Source of the DNA: Prostheceraeus crozeri
Taxonomy: Eukaryota > Platyhelminthes > Polycladida > Euryleptidae
Direction of reading: 5' to 3'
Assembly: GCA_907163375.1 (NCBI GenBank)
Contig: CAJQUW010010445.1
Location: 186,001-250,000, forward strand
Length of the DNA stretch: 64,000 nt
In this document: in pieces, positions 45,740 through 55,531 of the stretch
Numbering within the stretch: the first letter of the stretch is position 1
How the letters are laid out: every line of letters begins with the position of its first letter
Translations under genes and position numbers: made by a program
Notes under the pieces: generated by a model
Seen by the model: only the letters and a program-made list of their open reading frames with translations
Database searches by the model: none
What the model was told of the DNA's origin: nothing

Positions 45740-46725
45740 GTCCACTATTTGCCCAAAAAAGGATTGGCAGATTTGCAAAGAATGATCGGTATGAGCGACT
45801 TCGCAGCGCATTTGCATCAAAGAAGACAGACATCTACCTCCTTTTTCTATCGGAAGCACTTCCCCTATTTCAAGAAATGCAATTATTTTTACAGAGAGAC
45901 GATCCCATTGGGCCGGAGTATGTGCATAGAATCTGTGGTATGATGGCTTCTCTAGGCGGACGACTTTTGCTGCCTTCTGTCTGTGAAGACATCGTTGTGT
46001 CGAAGATTTCAACATCAAGCACGGCCCCTGAAAATCACTCATCAGACGTTGACATTGGCCACCGAACCGAACGTTTATGTCTGAAAAATTTGCAGTCTGC
46101 CGAAATGACCCATTTCAAACTCGAAGCGAAGGCTTTTTATTTGGAGGCTTTCCACGCAACCATGAGCAATCTCAAATTTGATCAAAAAGTACACATGCGT
46201 TTGTGGCGAAAGTTGACATTGCTGTGTCCACAAAACCGCACGTTTCAGTCGGATAAGGACAAGACAACAAAATTGAAAAACTTGACGTTTCTTGCAGGTC
46301 TCATTCCCACAATAAAAGTTGATGACATGCAACCATTAATCGAGGAATGGAAACAGCTGGCAATCAACAATGATATTCAGCCACTCAAAGAAGAACGGCT
46401 AGATGCTTATTGGAGCAAGATATTCGAAAAGCACAAATATCCGCTGATCAAAGTTCTTGTGCAGGCATTGCTTTGTAGTCAGCCACACAATGCTGCTGAG
46501 GGAAGAGGATTTAGTGTAAATGCAGCTGTAGTCACAAAGGAGAGAAATCGTCTCCAACCTGAAACTCTGAACGGTATCCGGCGAGTGCGATCTCACTTGA
46601 AAAATATCGATGGATTACAACATTTTTCAGTAACTCAGTCCCTCATCGACTTAGCTCGAAGCTCATCCCGGCGATACTTCCAATCATATGAGCACGATAG
46701 TGCTAGTGATGATGAAGAATCATGA
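45740..46725 (+). pseudogene. hAT-like transposase C-terminal part
   Basis: The frame at 45749-45943 (KKGLADLQRMIGMSDFAAHL) passes into the frame at 45877-46725, with one frameshift between them. The C-terminal part has LDAYWSKIFEKHKYPLIKVL, then ALLCSQPHNAAEGRGFSVN and ERNRLQPETLNGIRRV. This corresponds to the hAT dimerisation block (HNAxxERxFSxN … LxPETLxxI). No catalytic Asp/Glu set is complete, and the left end of the element lacks further coding sequence. It differs from the coiled-coil hAT family of this window: it ends in a short acidic tail (SASDDEES). Confidence 0.55.
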
Positions 46726-47342
46726 ACGTAAATTTTTAGACTATTTAAAGAATTGTTTTTGCCAAAGAAGAATTTTTTATCGGATTGTTTTTATGGACAG
46801 ATTTCAGTGAGCTAGATTGTTTATACTTGACGTGTTTTTATTGATAGTGATCATTTGTCTATCAGTGATGTATTATTATATAGACTTGTTTTCTGGTAAC
46901 GCAATCACAGATGCAACGTTGTATTCTTTATAGATTTGTTGATTCATAAGCCAATCATAGGCGCACTAATGTATATTTTTATAGATTTGTTGATTCAATC
47001 ATTTAACGAAATTATAGCCGCGCTGATCAATTTTTATATAGCTTTGTACTGCCTATATTTTTTAAAAGGATTTGTGAAATATTCTCAAGGCTTTTGAGAT
47101 TTATTGATGTATTTGTTAATTGAATATATAGCGGGTTCATAAAAGCTGCGATTTTTCATTCAAAATCACCTGTCATTTATGAATGACGAGGAAAGAGATA
47201 CGCATGATATTGATGACAATCTTATGCATAATGATTATTTTCCATTCACAGTTAAGTATAGAAGGCAATTAATGTTTATATTTACTCTGATGACATAGCA
47301 TTAGAGCGTCCGGATTTTTTTCTGGACGAGTTTGGCAACCCT

Positions 47343-47523
47343 GTATATAACTTTAGGTTCCCTGAACGCGTCTATTTGATAAAATTTGTAATATTGAACT
47401 TATGCATCACTTATGCATGCATACTGAAGACAATCTTCTACTTAAGCTTTTCGTGAGTAGCATCTGAAAATAACTGAAAAATATTAAGAAATATACTTTC
47501 GAATGCATCTTTGACAGCCTTCC
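47343..47523. other. Short spacer, no feature
   Basis: AT-rich sequence between two transposons. Confidence 0.4.
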
Positions 47524-47912
47524 TATACAGTATAATCCCGTTATAACGTACACTCTACGGATTGAAATAAATGTCCGTTATATCGGGGTCACGGTTCATC
47601 GGAAGGTCGATCTAAACTTTAAAAATACGACCCTAAATTAAGATGCATTTTTGGGAAGTTCTCACATGGTAGTTCTTCAAAAAGTATGTCTAGAAAATTC
47701 TGATTGAGCTTCCTGCGAGAAAATCATAGATATAGATTTTCTATTAACTCCCCTTTTTATACTACTTATTTCCATATTAAGATTACTTACTTAAGATAGT
47801 ATCAACGCTTCAATGATACTGAACAAATTATTTCTATTAGATTTTATCTTCCACAGCTTCTCTATCAATTTTAGACTTTTGCGAGCTCACCATAGAGCCC
47901 ATAGGCCTACCT
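47524..47912 (+). repeat. Left terminal inverted arm
   Basis: 29-bp terminus followed from 47592 by about 320 bp that is the near-perfect reverse complement of 53546-53880. The right arm carries an extra dozen bases near its inner end (around 53560). Confidence 0.85.
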
Positions 47913-48173
47913 ATAGTAGGGTAGATATGAGATAAATCACATTTCAAAATAAGTTATAGTTACCGCCCCTATAAATACAAGTATAGTTATAGCTAGTTTA
48001 TTACTGCTACTTCTCCTTGTCCGTTTCATAAAAAGTGGATCATCCTAAAATTTGACTAAATAAAACATAAGTATGATACGGAAAGCATTTTTCATATTAT
48101 TTTATGTCCCTAATATATTTAAATGTCCTTATATAATCTGATAAGCTATGATACAGTAGCGGTTCTTAAGAAG

Positions 48174-48791
48174 CTAATATTTTGTGGCCCTACCCTTATT
48201 GTCAATGACATTACCAATTCGTCTAGGCATTGATTCGATGATATCGTTGATTTTTGACCGATCTAACTTTCTCCACTCTCTTTTTAACAGTGACGTAAGT
48301 TGTGATACGCCATCTGTATGTAGCAGTGAACGACGAACGTTACGTTTTAGAATACTCCATACATTTTCTATGGGATTCAGATCAGGAGAACGAGCTGGCC
48401 AAGATAATGTCCTAAGCCCTAATTGAGACTTGCATAAGTTGACTCTACTACTCCTGTGACACGTAGCATTATCATCCATAAATAACCAAGTCGATGGATC
48501 ACCAAGTTGATCTGTCATTTGGCCAATGTTCATTCGTAAAACATTCACATAGCATTCAGAATTCATGGTTCCTTGCTGTATGTGAAGTTCAGAGCGGCCA
48601 TTGGTCCAAATGCCAGCCCAAATCAGAAGAGTCGCACCACCTTGTACCCGGGGACGATGTAAATGTCTCGGAATTTCCTGATCAGATTTTATCCATAATC
48701 TCAATCGACCATCACTATCCTTCAGACGGACTGATGCCTCATCAGACCAGACAACCCGATCCCATTGATTTCGCCAGTGACAATGACTCAT
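48174..48791 (-). pseudogene. Tc1-type transposase, DDE catalytic domain
   Basis: 205 residues, open to the stop. Catalytic blocks: DRVVWSDEASVRLKDSDG (first Asp), STWLFMDDNATCHRS (second Asp) and WPARSPDLNPIENVWSILKR (Glu). There are exactly 34 residues between the second Asp and the Glu, so it is DD34E as in Tc1. The HTH region upstream is in another frame, so the transposase gene as a whole is broken. Stop codon after …NKGRATKY. Confidence 0.85.
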
Positions 48792-49013
48792 TGCCCATCT
48801 GAGACGTCTTTTTGTATGCTGATCTGATAATTCGATCTGAGAGGGCCTCTTACAGCTCTTGAAATTCGACTCAATAAATCTTCTACGAATAGTAGACTTA
48901 GAAATAGACTAGTCTAGTGCAGCCATCTCAGTTAACGAGAGACTTGGATCAACTTTAACAAATCTCAAAATTAGGCGGTCTCTACGTTTGGATGTTTTGC
49001 GTGGACGGCCAGA

Positions 49014-49247
49014 GTCCTCTTTACGACAGAATCGAAAATCATCATTATGCCATCGATGCACATTTGTGTAAGGGACATTTAGTCGCTTGCTTGTAGCTCG
49101 CAAAGAAAACCCTAGTTATAGCAAGGCTGAGTCCTCTTTACGACAGAATCGAAAATCATCATTATGCCATCGATGCACATTTGTGTAAGGGACATTTAGT
49201 CGCTTGCTTGTAGCTCGCAAAGAAAACCCTAGTTCTAGCAAGGCTGA
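49014..49247 (-). repeat. 117-bp tandem duplication inside the Tc1 transposase HTH region
   Basis: Units 49014-49130 and 49131-49247 differ at about one base (cctagttatagc versus cctagttctagc). The duplication repeats the start of the HTH coding sequence and is therefore recent. Confidence 0.9.
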
Positions 49248-49995
49248 CACTTTGCCTTTTGTGAATGCGATCTCGTTATTGTTCATTTGTGCTTTGTATT
49301 GTTTTCAACCGGTAAGAGATAGATTTCTAGCTGGAAGCAATCAGGAGTGCTGCCAACACCACCGCAACGAAGTCAGGAAGCTATGGAACATGAAGTCCAG
49401 TTAATCACATGTAGCAGTTACATTATTGTTGATGAATAATGGTGCTATACTGGCTCTGATTGACCGATTTTCTTTATTTTTGTTTTTCTTGATAGCTTTT
49501 GGCTTGTAGAACAACATATTGCATAACAAAGGAAACAAATGTAATTTTATAAGAGTGAGGTATGATTTTGTGTAACATTGCTAAATGAAGATCAAATTAT
49601 CTACTACTTTTTTATCTATAACAGGAAAACAACTCAATATTCATGCTTGAAATTTCCAACAATGATATTAGTAAGCACAACTGACATATCTTCCAAATTT
49701 CAGAGAAATTCGTTCAAGTTTGGCGGAGTTAGACAAAGTTGAAGTTAAGGCGATGTTTAAGGGTGATCCATTTTTTATGAAACAATCTGTATATTGATTA
49801 ATATCATGTGTCATCTTTTATAAATATAAAGCCCTAATTATAATTATGTCTAAATATAAAAAGTAAATAATATTATCAAAATTTGTATTTTACTTACGAA
49901 ATGTCTCTTATCAATGAACTTAATCGTTTTATCGTCAACTTAATTGATAAACTGAAAAAGAAGCTCATACGATAATACATGCCATACATGTGTGG

Positions 49996-52069
49996 CTAAT
50001 ACATGTCGAGAATTATAGCGGACGACACAGTTGAGTAAAAAGCGATCAAAATTTTTGTTGAGGCAGCTCCATTGGTTGACCACAAAGATAAAAAGTCCTG
50101 ATGAACTGCCTCAGAAGGTTGCTCACTAAATATTCCTAAGCCAGACTTGCTCATTTTGCAAAATTGTGTCAGATGAACACATACAATATGCACAGCTGTC
50201 GTGTAGGAAATTTCTAGCTTTGAGTAAGCTCTTTGAAATTGATGAATAGATGTCTCTAGGTTTTGTCCAAGGTCTTTGCCGAATCCTTGCTCGACAACAT
50301 TCTGGAACTCACGGAAAGCTGCGGAATATTGTTCAAGTCTAACTTTGTTTTGGTCAAGACAACGAATTGATGCTAGCGAATCAGCATGGTTCAGCAGCTT
50401 GTGACACATTTCCTGTAAATTCACCACCATGAAGCTTTGGTTGCATTAGGCCCAACTCGTTCAACCATTCGTCAGCCTCTCGTGGACATGATTTCTGTAA
50501 TTCCTTGAAAATCTTGTTGACAATTCTCAACATAAGATGTAGTTCAGGAGGTGGAATCACATCAATCAATAATGCGTTCGTTTCACCTCGAACAATAGGA
50601 TGGTGAACACAGCTCTTGAATTCTTTTGCTGAAGCTGTTGAATTATAGATCTTCCGTGTTCGATCATATTGGTCGGCAAGCCGCTTGATTTCTCCAACGG
50701 TGCGCATATGATAGGATCTAGAAATGCATGCGTTTTAAAATTCAGATTTAGGACATACACAATACAAACAGGGAAATGAACTGGAATGAGATTGTAATCC
50801 GGAGAGAATATTGGCCATTTTTAAATCAACAGCACAAACATATCAAAACTCAATTTCGTCGATCTTAAGTAAATTCAAAATGTGACGAATGTTAGAATAT
50901 GTCTCAGTAACTCCTTGTACCATCGCAATTATGATGACCATTTTTACGCTTGAGTTCAGCATTGATCTTTCTATATGTCGTTTTGGACGATTGGTAATGT
51001 CAGCACTCTTGTCGGAAATATTAAGGCAGAATTTTAAAAATCCTCCGCCAGAATCAATACCCAATTTGACAGCGACATTCTCTTCATCAAAGTTTCTTTT
51101 GGCACAAATGTGACCAATCAATAAAGCAACATCAGTACAAAATACTAACGTCTGTGTTTCGGTGGATACAACTTCGTCACGAATATTGCGAGGAGAACAC
51201 TCAAAATCATGAACGGTGCTACTAAAAAATGCGCGGCAGTCATTATCTCTTTCCTGCATCTTCGACGTAGTATATGACTCGACCGACGATCTACCGAAGA
51301 CACTTCGCACAAAAGGGACGATTTTTCTATTCATTTGATTGTTAGAAGCTGATAAGACACTTTGGATTTTGGTGATGTCGCTAAAACCGAGTTTTGGTTG
51401 TAATTCGAATGGACCAACACGTACGTGCAATCTATGAGGTCCTCCTGAATATAATCGTCGAACTTCTTGCCGTAGTACCGGTGGTCAAATCGATGCGGCG
51501 ACTTCATCTTGAGTGTTTTGATCACGTGAAGAACACATTTGCACAATATTATCACGTAGCGATTTCTTAGAGCATTTATGACTAAGTCCTTTGCCGAGCG
51601 TAGATTTGCATGTATCACAAATTATAACAGGACGCGGCGGCGAATCGATGGAGTCATCATTTGAAATTCGTGGTCGACCAAGTTGCCTTTTTGGAATACA
51701 TTTTCCAGATAGTGCGGCGGTTTGGCAAATCTGGCACGTGCATATAGGGAATGGATCAGATCTTGTATGTATTACATGAGGGTTGATGCTATCAAAGTCA
51801 TATGGAGATGGCAACATGTTGCGAGATTTTTTGCCGTTGCTGATATCGATTAAATCCGAACGACATTTTCCGCAAATACCACACGCGCTTTGATTCTCTT
51901 TGTTATAGCCGGGAAGGAAATACTCGCAAATTCTGTTGATGACCACTTCTGTTATTGGATATTTCGCCTTTTGAAAACATATTATGCAAACTTTTTGTCT
52001 GTTTTCCTCATGGGTTAGACAGCGCTTTGCATGAGCCATTTGTTCCGGCACTGTAATCGCAGCGAACAC
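49996..52069 (-). pseudogene. Unclassified transposase-like protein, Cys-rich N-terminus, five frame pieces
   Basis: Consecutive minus-strand frames 52069-51485, 51618-51331, 51430-50843, 50707-50381 and 50430-49996 read as one protein of about 650 residues, broken by frameshifts or small introns. The N-terminus is rich in paired cysteines (CIICFQKAKYPIT, CGICGKCRSDL, CTCQICQTAALSGKC, ICDTCKSTLGKGLSHKC), suggesting two or three zinc-binding units. The middle has VKLGIDSGGGFLKFCLNI, an Asp in a strand context like the first catalytic Asp of RNase H-fold transposases. Then follow IDVIPPPELHLMLRIVNKIF, KLHGGEFTGN and near the end LGIFSEQPSEAVHQDF with a candidate Glu. I do not recognise a named superfamily. 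Confidence 0.5.
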
Positions 52070-52125
52070 AATGAATGAATCACAGGTGCACTCGATTAGA
52101 GTGATGATTGCAGCGCACGCCTTAA

Positions 52126-52526
52126 GGGCGTGCGCGCACTAAGCGGCCAGGTCGCGGCGACTATGGCCGCCGCGGCTAAAAAAATGTACGACCATGAAAG
52201 CGGCTGCGACAGCGACAGATCGACGCCATTTGTTGAGGAAACGAATGAATGAGGAAGAGGTTTCAGCAATTTATTATCTATTTGTCGCGGGAAGGGTCGC
52301 CAAGTGCGCGCTCTGTCATAAGCTGCAACGTATTTTACTGGTCGCCGCGACATCCTGGCCGCGTGTGCGTCGCTGCAAATCTTGATGGCCGCCACGACCA
52401 ATTGGTCGCGTCGGCAAAGTGCGCGCGCAAGTAGACGACTTCCCATCTCCGCAACAATGACAAAGCATTCCTGCTGGCCGCCACGACTTGGTCGTCGCGA
52501 CCTGGCCGCTTAGTGCGCGCACGCCC
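52126..52526. mobile_element. GC-rich MITE, copy A (PIF/Harbinger-like ends)
   Basis: 401 bp. The ends are GGGCGTGCGCGCACTAAGCG and its inverse, within longer imperfect inverted repeats (GGCCAGGTCGCGGCGAC…), flanked by TAA on both sides (52123-52125, 52527-52529). A 3-bp TWA-type duplication is typical of PIF/Harbinger elements. It carries no transposase. It is much more GC-rich than its surroundings; the overlapping frames it contains are by-products of its symmetry. Confidence 0.75.
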
Positions 52527-52662
52527 TAAGCATAATTTGACATCAATCTAACTGAAAGCTTTCAGTGGTCGTAAATTGAACAATCGATTTCTAGGATATC
52601 ATGATATCAGTTGCAATAGAACTCTGTTAGCTAATAGCATGATCTAAGCGTCATAGAAATCA

Positions 52663-53057
52663 GTGCGCGCACTAAGCGGCCAGGTCGCGGCGACTATGGC
52701 CGCCGCGGCCAAAAAAATGTGCGACCATGAAAGCGGCTGCGACAGCGACCGATCGACGCCATTTGTTGAGGAAACGAATGAATGAGGAAGAGGTTTCAGC
52801 AATTTATTATCTATTTGTCGCGGGAAGGGTCGCCAAGTGCGCGCTCTGTCATAAGCTGCAACGTATTTTTCTGGTCGCCGCGACATCCTGGCCACGTATG
52901 CGTCGCTGCAAATCTTGATGGCCGCCACGACCAATTGGTCGCGTCGGCAAAGTGCGCGCGCAAGTAGACGACTTCCCATCTCCGCAACAATGACAAAGCA
53001 TTCCTGCTGGCCGCCACGACTTGGTCGTCGCGACCTGGCCGCTTAGTGCGCGCACGC
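52663..53057. mobile_element. GC-rich MITE, copy B
   Basis: About 395 bp, over 97% identical by eye to copy A and in the same orientation, 136 bp further on. It starts GTGCGCGCACTAAGCGGCCA and lacks the first few bases of copy A; its right end reads GCGCACGCTC before TAAA. Two insertions of one family this close together, or a segmental duplication, could explain the pair. Confidence 0.75.
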
Positions 53058-53059
53058 TC

Positions 53060-53351
53060 TAAATGTCTACATGCATGAATCAATCACATGGATAGCAGCG
53101 ATATAAGAATATTGCAGTTTAAAAACCAGTTCTGAAATGAATAGGAATATCCTAAATTTATGATTAATTACTGAGACTTTCACTGTATTTAAAAAACGCC
53201 TGAAGATCGTTGATCTCTCCGATTTTTGCATGTAATGTGTCATTTTACAGTTTGCGCTTTCATGTAAGTGCCCAAGTGGCCATTGCATTGCGGTTTTGAA
53301 TGTAGCTTCTCATTCAAATAAACAATTTTGACTATTGACTATTGACTATTA
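53060..53351 (+). mobile_element. LINE 3' end fragment with simple-repeat tail
   Basis: The + strand carries a short C-terminal frame ETFTVFKKRLKIVDLSDFCM followed by a stop, which resembles the last residues of CR1-group LINE pol proteins (xSVTVFKxxLDxxL). About 140 bp later comes aataaacaattttgactatt, ending in three ttgacta units, a typical CR1-type 3' tail. Only the last few hundred base pairs are present. Confidence 0.45.
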
Positions 53352-53545
53352 AGAAATGGCGAAAATTAACGCCTGCCAAAACTATGAGCTACAACATTAT
53401 CGTTTTAAGCAAGTTCTAATATCACTGAAATATGTAATCAATTGTTAACTTTATGATGTTTAAGCTGTCACACGAAAATATTTTGATACTGTAATAAATA
53501 CATATAGAGTAAATTATTATCGTGCTTAGCTCATCATAATGCTTT

Positions 53546-53880
53546 AGTAGGCCTATTCATAATTTCATAATGGGCTCTATGGTGAGCTCGCAAAAGTCTA
53601 AAATTGATAGAGAAGCTGTGGAAGATAAAATCTAATAGAAATAATTTGTTCAGTATCATTGAAGCGTTGATACTATCTTAAGTAAGTAATCTTAATATGG
53701 AAATAAGTAGTATAAAAAGGGGAGTTAATAGAAAATCTATATCTATGATTTTCTCGCAGGAAGCTCAATCAGAATTTTCTAGACATACTTTTTGAAGAAC
53801 TACCATGTGAGAACTTCCCAAAAATGCATCTTAATTTAGGGTCGTATTTTTAAAGTTTAGATCGACCTTTCGATGAACCG
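53546..53880 (-). repeat. Right terminal inverted arm, inner part
   Basis: Reverse complement of 47592-47912. Beyond 53880 the match stops abruptly, and about 1.05 kb of other sequence (including a PLE tail) separates it from the outer 29-bp terminus at 54928. Confidence 0.85.
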
Positions 53881-54379
53881 TGGGGTTAAGGCATTTTTTC
53901 ATATATATCCTTAAAACTGCTTTCTCTGCTCATCACATGTTCACAGAAATAAAGCGAAGTTACTTCACCAAGCAGGAATTGACCAGAAAATACATATCGA
54001 CTACAGAGTGTCTTTTACAACCCATATAAAATTCCAAAAGTATTGCTACAACTTGCAATTGCAGTATTCAAATTGCTCGTTATTTGAATGTAACTGAAAG
54101 AATATGACAGTCTCATAATCGTAATGTTTATGAGATATCACAAGATTCACATTCAGTCGGAATCTTGCGTTTCCCGGCAATCTTTTGTTTGAGGGAGCCA
54201 TATTATCAATGTCTCCTCAAAATCTTCGTGGTTTCCCGTATTTCCCTACCTTTGTCGTTGAAGCAGTAGGTTTTGTAATTTCATAATGAGACCGTTACGT
54301 GTTTATTGTGGTTCGCAATACATCGTAAATTCCTACGCTATACTGCGTATCTAACGAGCCAGTTTAGACAGTGTCATTT

Positions 54380-54580
54380 TATTGCTGCCTTGCCTTGAGA
54401 AAGGGTCTGGACCCGAAACGTCGGCTGTGTACATATTTTTTATTCGCAATTATTTAGTGGCATTAAATTACTCGGGAGAGAAAACTGATTTTTTCACATC
54501 ATTGATTCATCATGGTCCTCCCGCCTTCAGCCATCTCTTATATCGTAAATTCCGCTTGATGATTGGACTCTCTTGACTGT
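54380..54580 (+). mobile_element. Penelope-like element terminal-repeat remnant
   Basis: The block TGCCTTGAGAAAGGGTCTGG / ACCCGAAACGTCGGC (54390-54424) has a short hairpin (GGGTC/GACCC) framed by CTTGAGAAA and GAAACGTC, the degenerate hammerhead arrangement typical of PLE LTRs. The GIY-YIG coding part is absent. This fragment interrupts the right arm of the surrounding transposon. Confidence 0.55.
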
Positions 54581-54956
54581 TAGAGTTCGAATGTGAGGGA
54601 CGGCCGTTATTTGTGCTACATTATGAAGACGCTGACGTGAAACTCTGTTTTGAATTTTCAATTTAACAATTCTCTCAATAAATTCAAATTTTTCAGTGCC
54701 AGAATTTCATTAGTTGCAATACTTCCAGCACTCATTAAGAAAATCAATACTTTCAGGTAGTGTATTGAAGCTATTTGTGTGTTAAATTTTCAAGGGAAAG
54801 GACTTTTCGTCCGCATTATCCAATTGCACGTTCTGTGTACGCTTTAGCGAGGGTGTTCTTATAAGCTTATTAATAGGATAGCATATTTTGTCGGAAATGT
54901 TTGACGTGTCCGTTATGTAATATCCCATGTACGTTATAACGGGATTATACTGTATA

Positions 54957-55531
54957 GGTATATAGAGGAGCTTAGTTATCTGTAGATCTTGTATGAGATG
55001 ATCTGTAGAATTTTCATGTATATGCTTTCCATTGATTTGAACTTTTCGGTTATTGTGAATGTTGCCCGGGTAAACTTGCGGTCACGAGCATTTCTGAGCA
55101 TTAAAAATTGTTATTTTTAGCAAATGGACTCTACTTCTACATATCGCATTTGATCTCTTTAAAGTACATGTTCATCAACATGGTCTATGTTGCAAAAGAC
55201 CACTATGTTTATTCCAATATTTTCGGGAACTTCGACAGCATTAAAGACGAGCCTAAATAATCGTCTTTACTTTATGATCGCTACTTAATGACGAAAATAT
55301 CACAATGAGTCACAATGAATATATACATATGGATTTGACAATAGGGACAATAATCTGGTTAATGTTCTTGAGAACACATTAGTGTAGCGTAAAAGCCAAG
55401 CATCGCAAGAATAGTTCAATATATAGTGACTATAATTCAGTTTTTCTTTAAAACATTGATTTTGTAGTTCTTTCAACAAGCTGCAATATATACACATCCT
55501 TACAAACAGCTGGAAAATCTCAAAAAGTGAT
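54957..55531. other. No gene seen
   Basis: AT-rich flank at the 3' side of the minus-strand proline-rich gene, likely including its 3' UTR. No clear minus-strand AATAAA next to the stop. Confidence 0.35.

Larger units (their letters stand above)
40979..47342 (+). mobile_element. hAT-like DNA transposon, with a Gypsy element inserted in its left end
   Basis: The ends are AGGGTTGCCATACGTCCGGA (40979) and, read inward from 47342, AGGGTTGCCAAACTCGTCC. Near-matching 8-bp flanks GTATATAC (40971-40978) and GTATATAA (47343-47350) fit the hAT target-duplication length. The left subterminal region repeats tccggatttttt three times, and the right has ccggattttttt. A Gypsy element (41051-45361) entered only 72 bp inside the left terminus. 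Coding remains lie at 45.7-46.73 kb. Without the Gypsy the element is about 2.05 kb. Confidence 0.7.
48011..49795 (-). mobile_element. Tc1-type (DD34E) transposon, nested
   Basis: Inverted termini: tttcataaaaagtggatcat (from 48026) and, on the minus strand from about 49790, tttcataaaaaatggatcac. Transposase pieces: an N-terminal HTH at 49103-48909 (RLNVPYTNVHRWHNDDFRFC) and the DDE domain at 48791-48174. A frame break and a 117-bp tandem duplication lie in and just upstream of the HTH part. It is inactive as it stands. Confidence 0.75.
47524..54956 (-). mobile_element. Compound DNA transposon with long inverted arms and an unclassified transposase-like ORF chain
   Basis: The outer ends form a perfect 29-bp inverted repeat beginning TATACAGTATAATCCCGTTA (47524-47552 and 54928-54956). 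Inside this are inverted arms of about 320 bp (47592-47912 and 53546-53880) of high identity. CAGTATAATCCCGTTATAAC bounded by TA resembles pogo/Tigger-type termini, but no pogo transposase is present. The enclosed DNA contains a nested Tc1 element, a chain of minus-strand frames (52069-49996) for a Cys-rich protein, two GC-rich MITEs, a LINE 3' end and a PLE tail. The last splits the right arm from its terminus. I infer that the Cys-rich frames are the original cargo of the arms; that link is not proven. Confidence 0.55.

Noticed and set aside
52194-53055. Pairs of 60-117-residue frames in the MITE copies, repeated in both copies
   Set aside because: They arise because the MITEs are GC-rich, symmetric and duplicated; no protein family is recognisable and frames are open on both strands.
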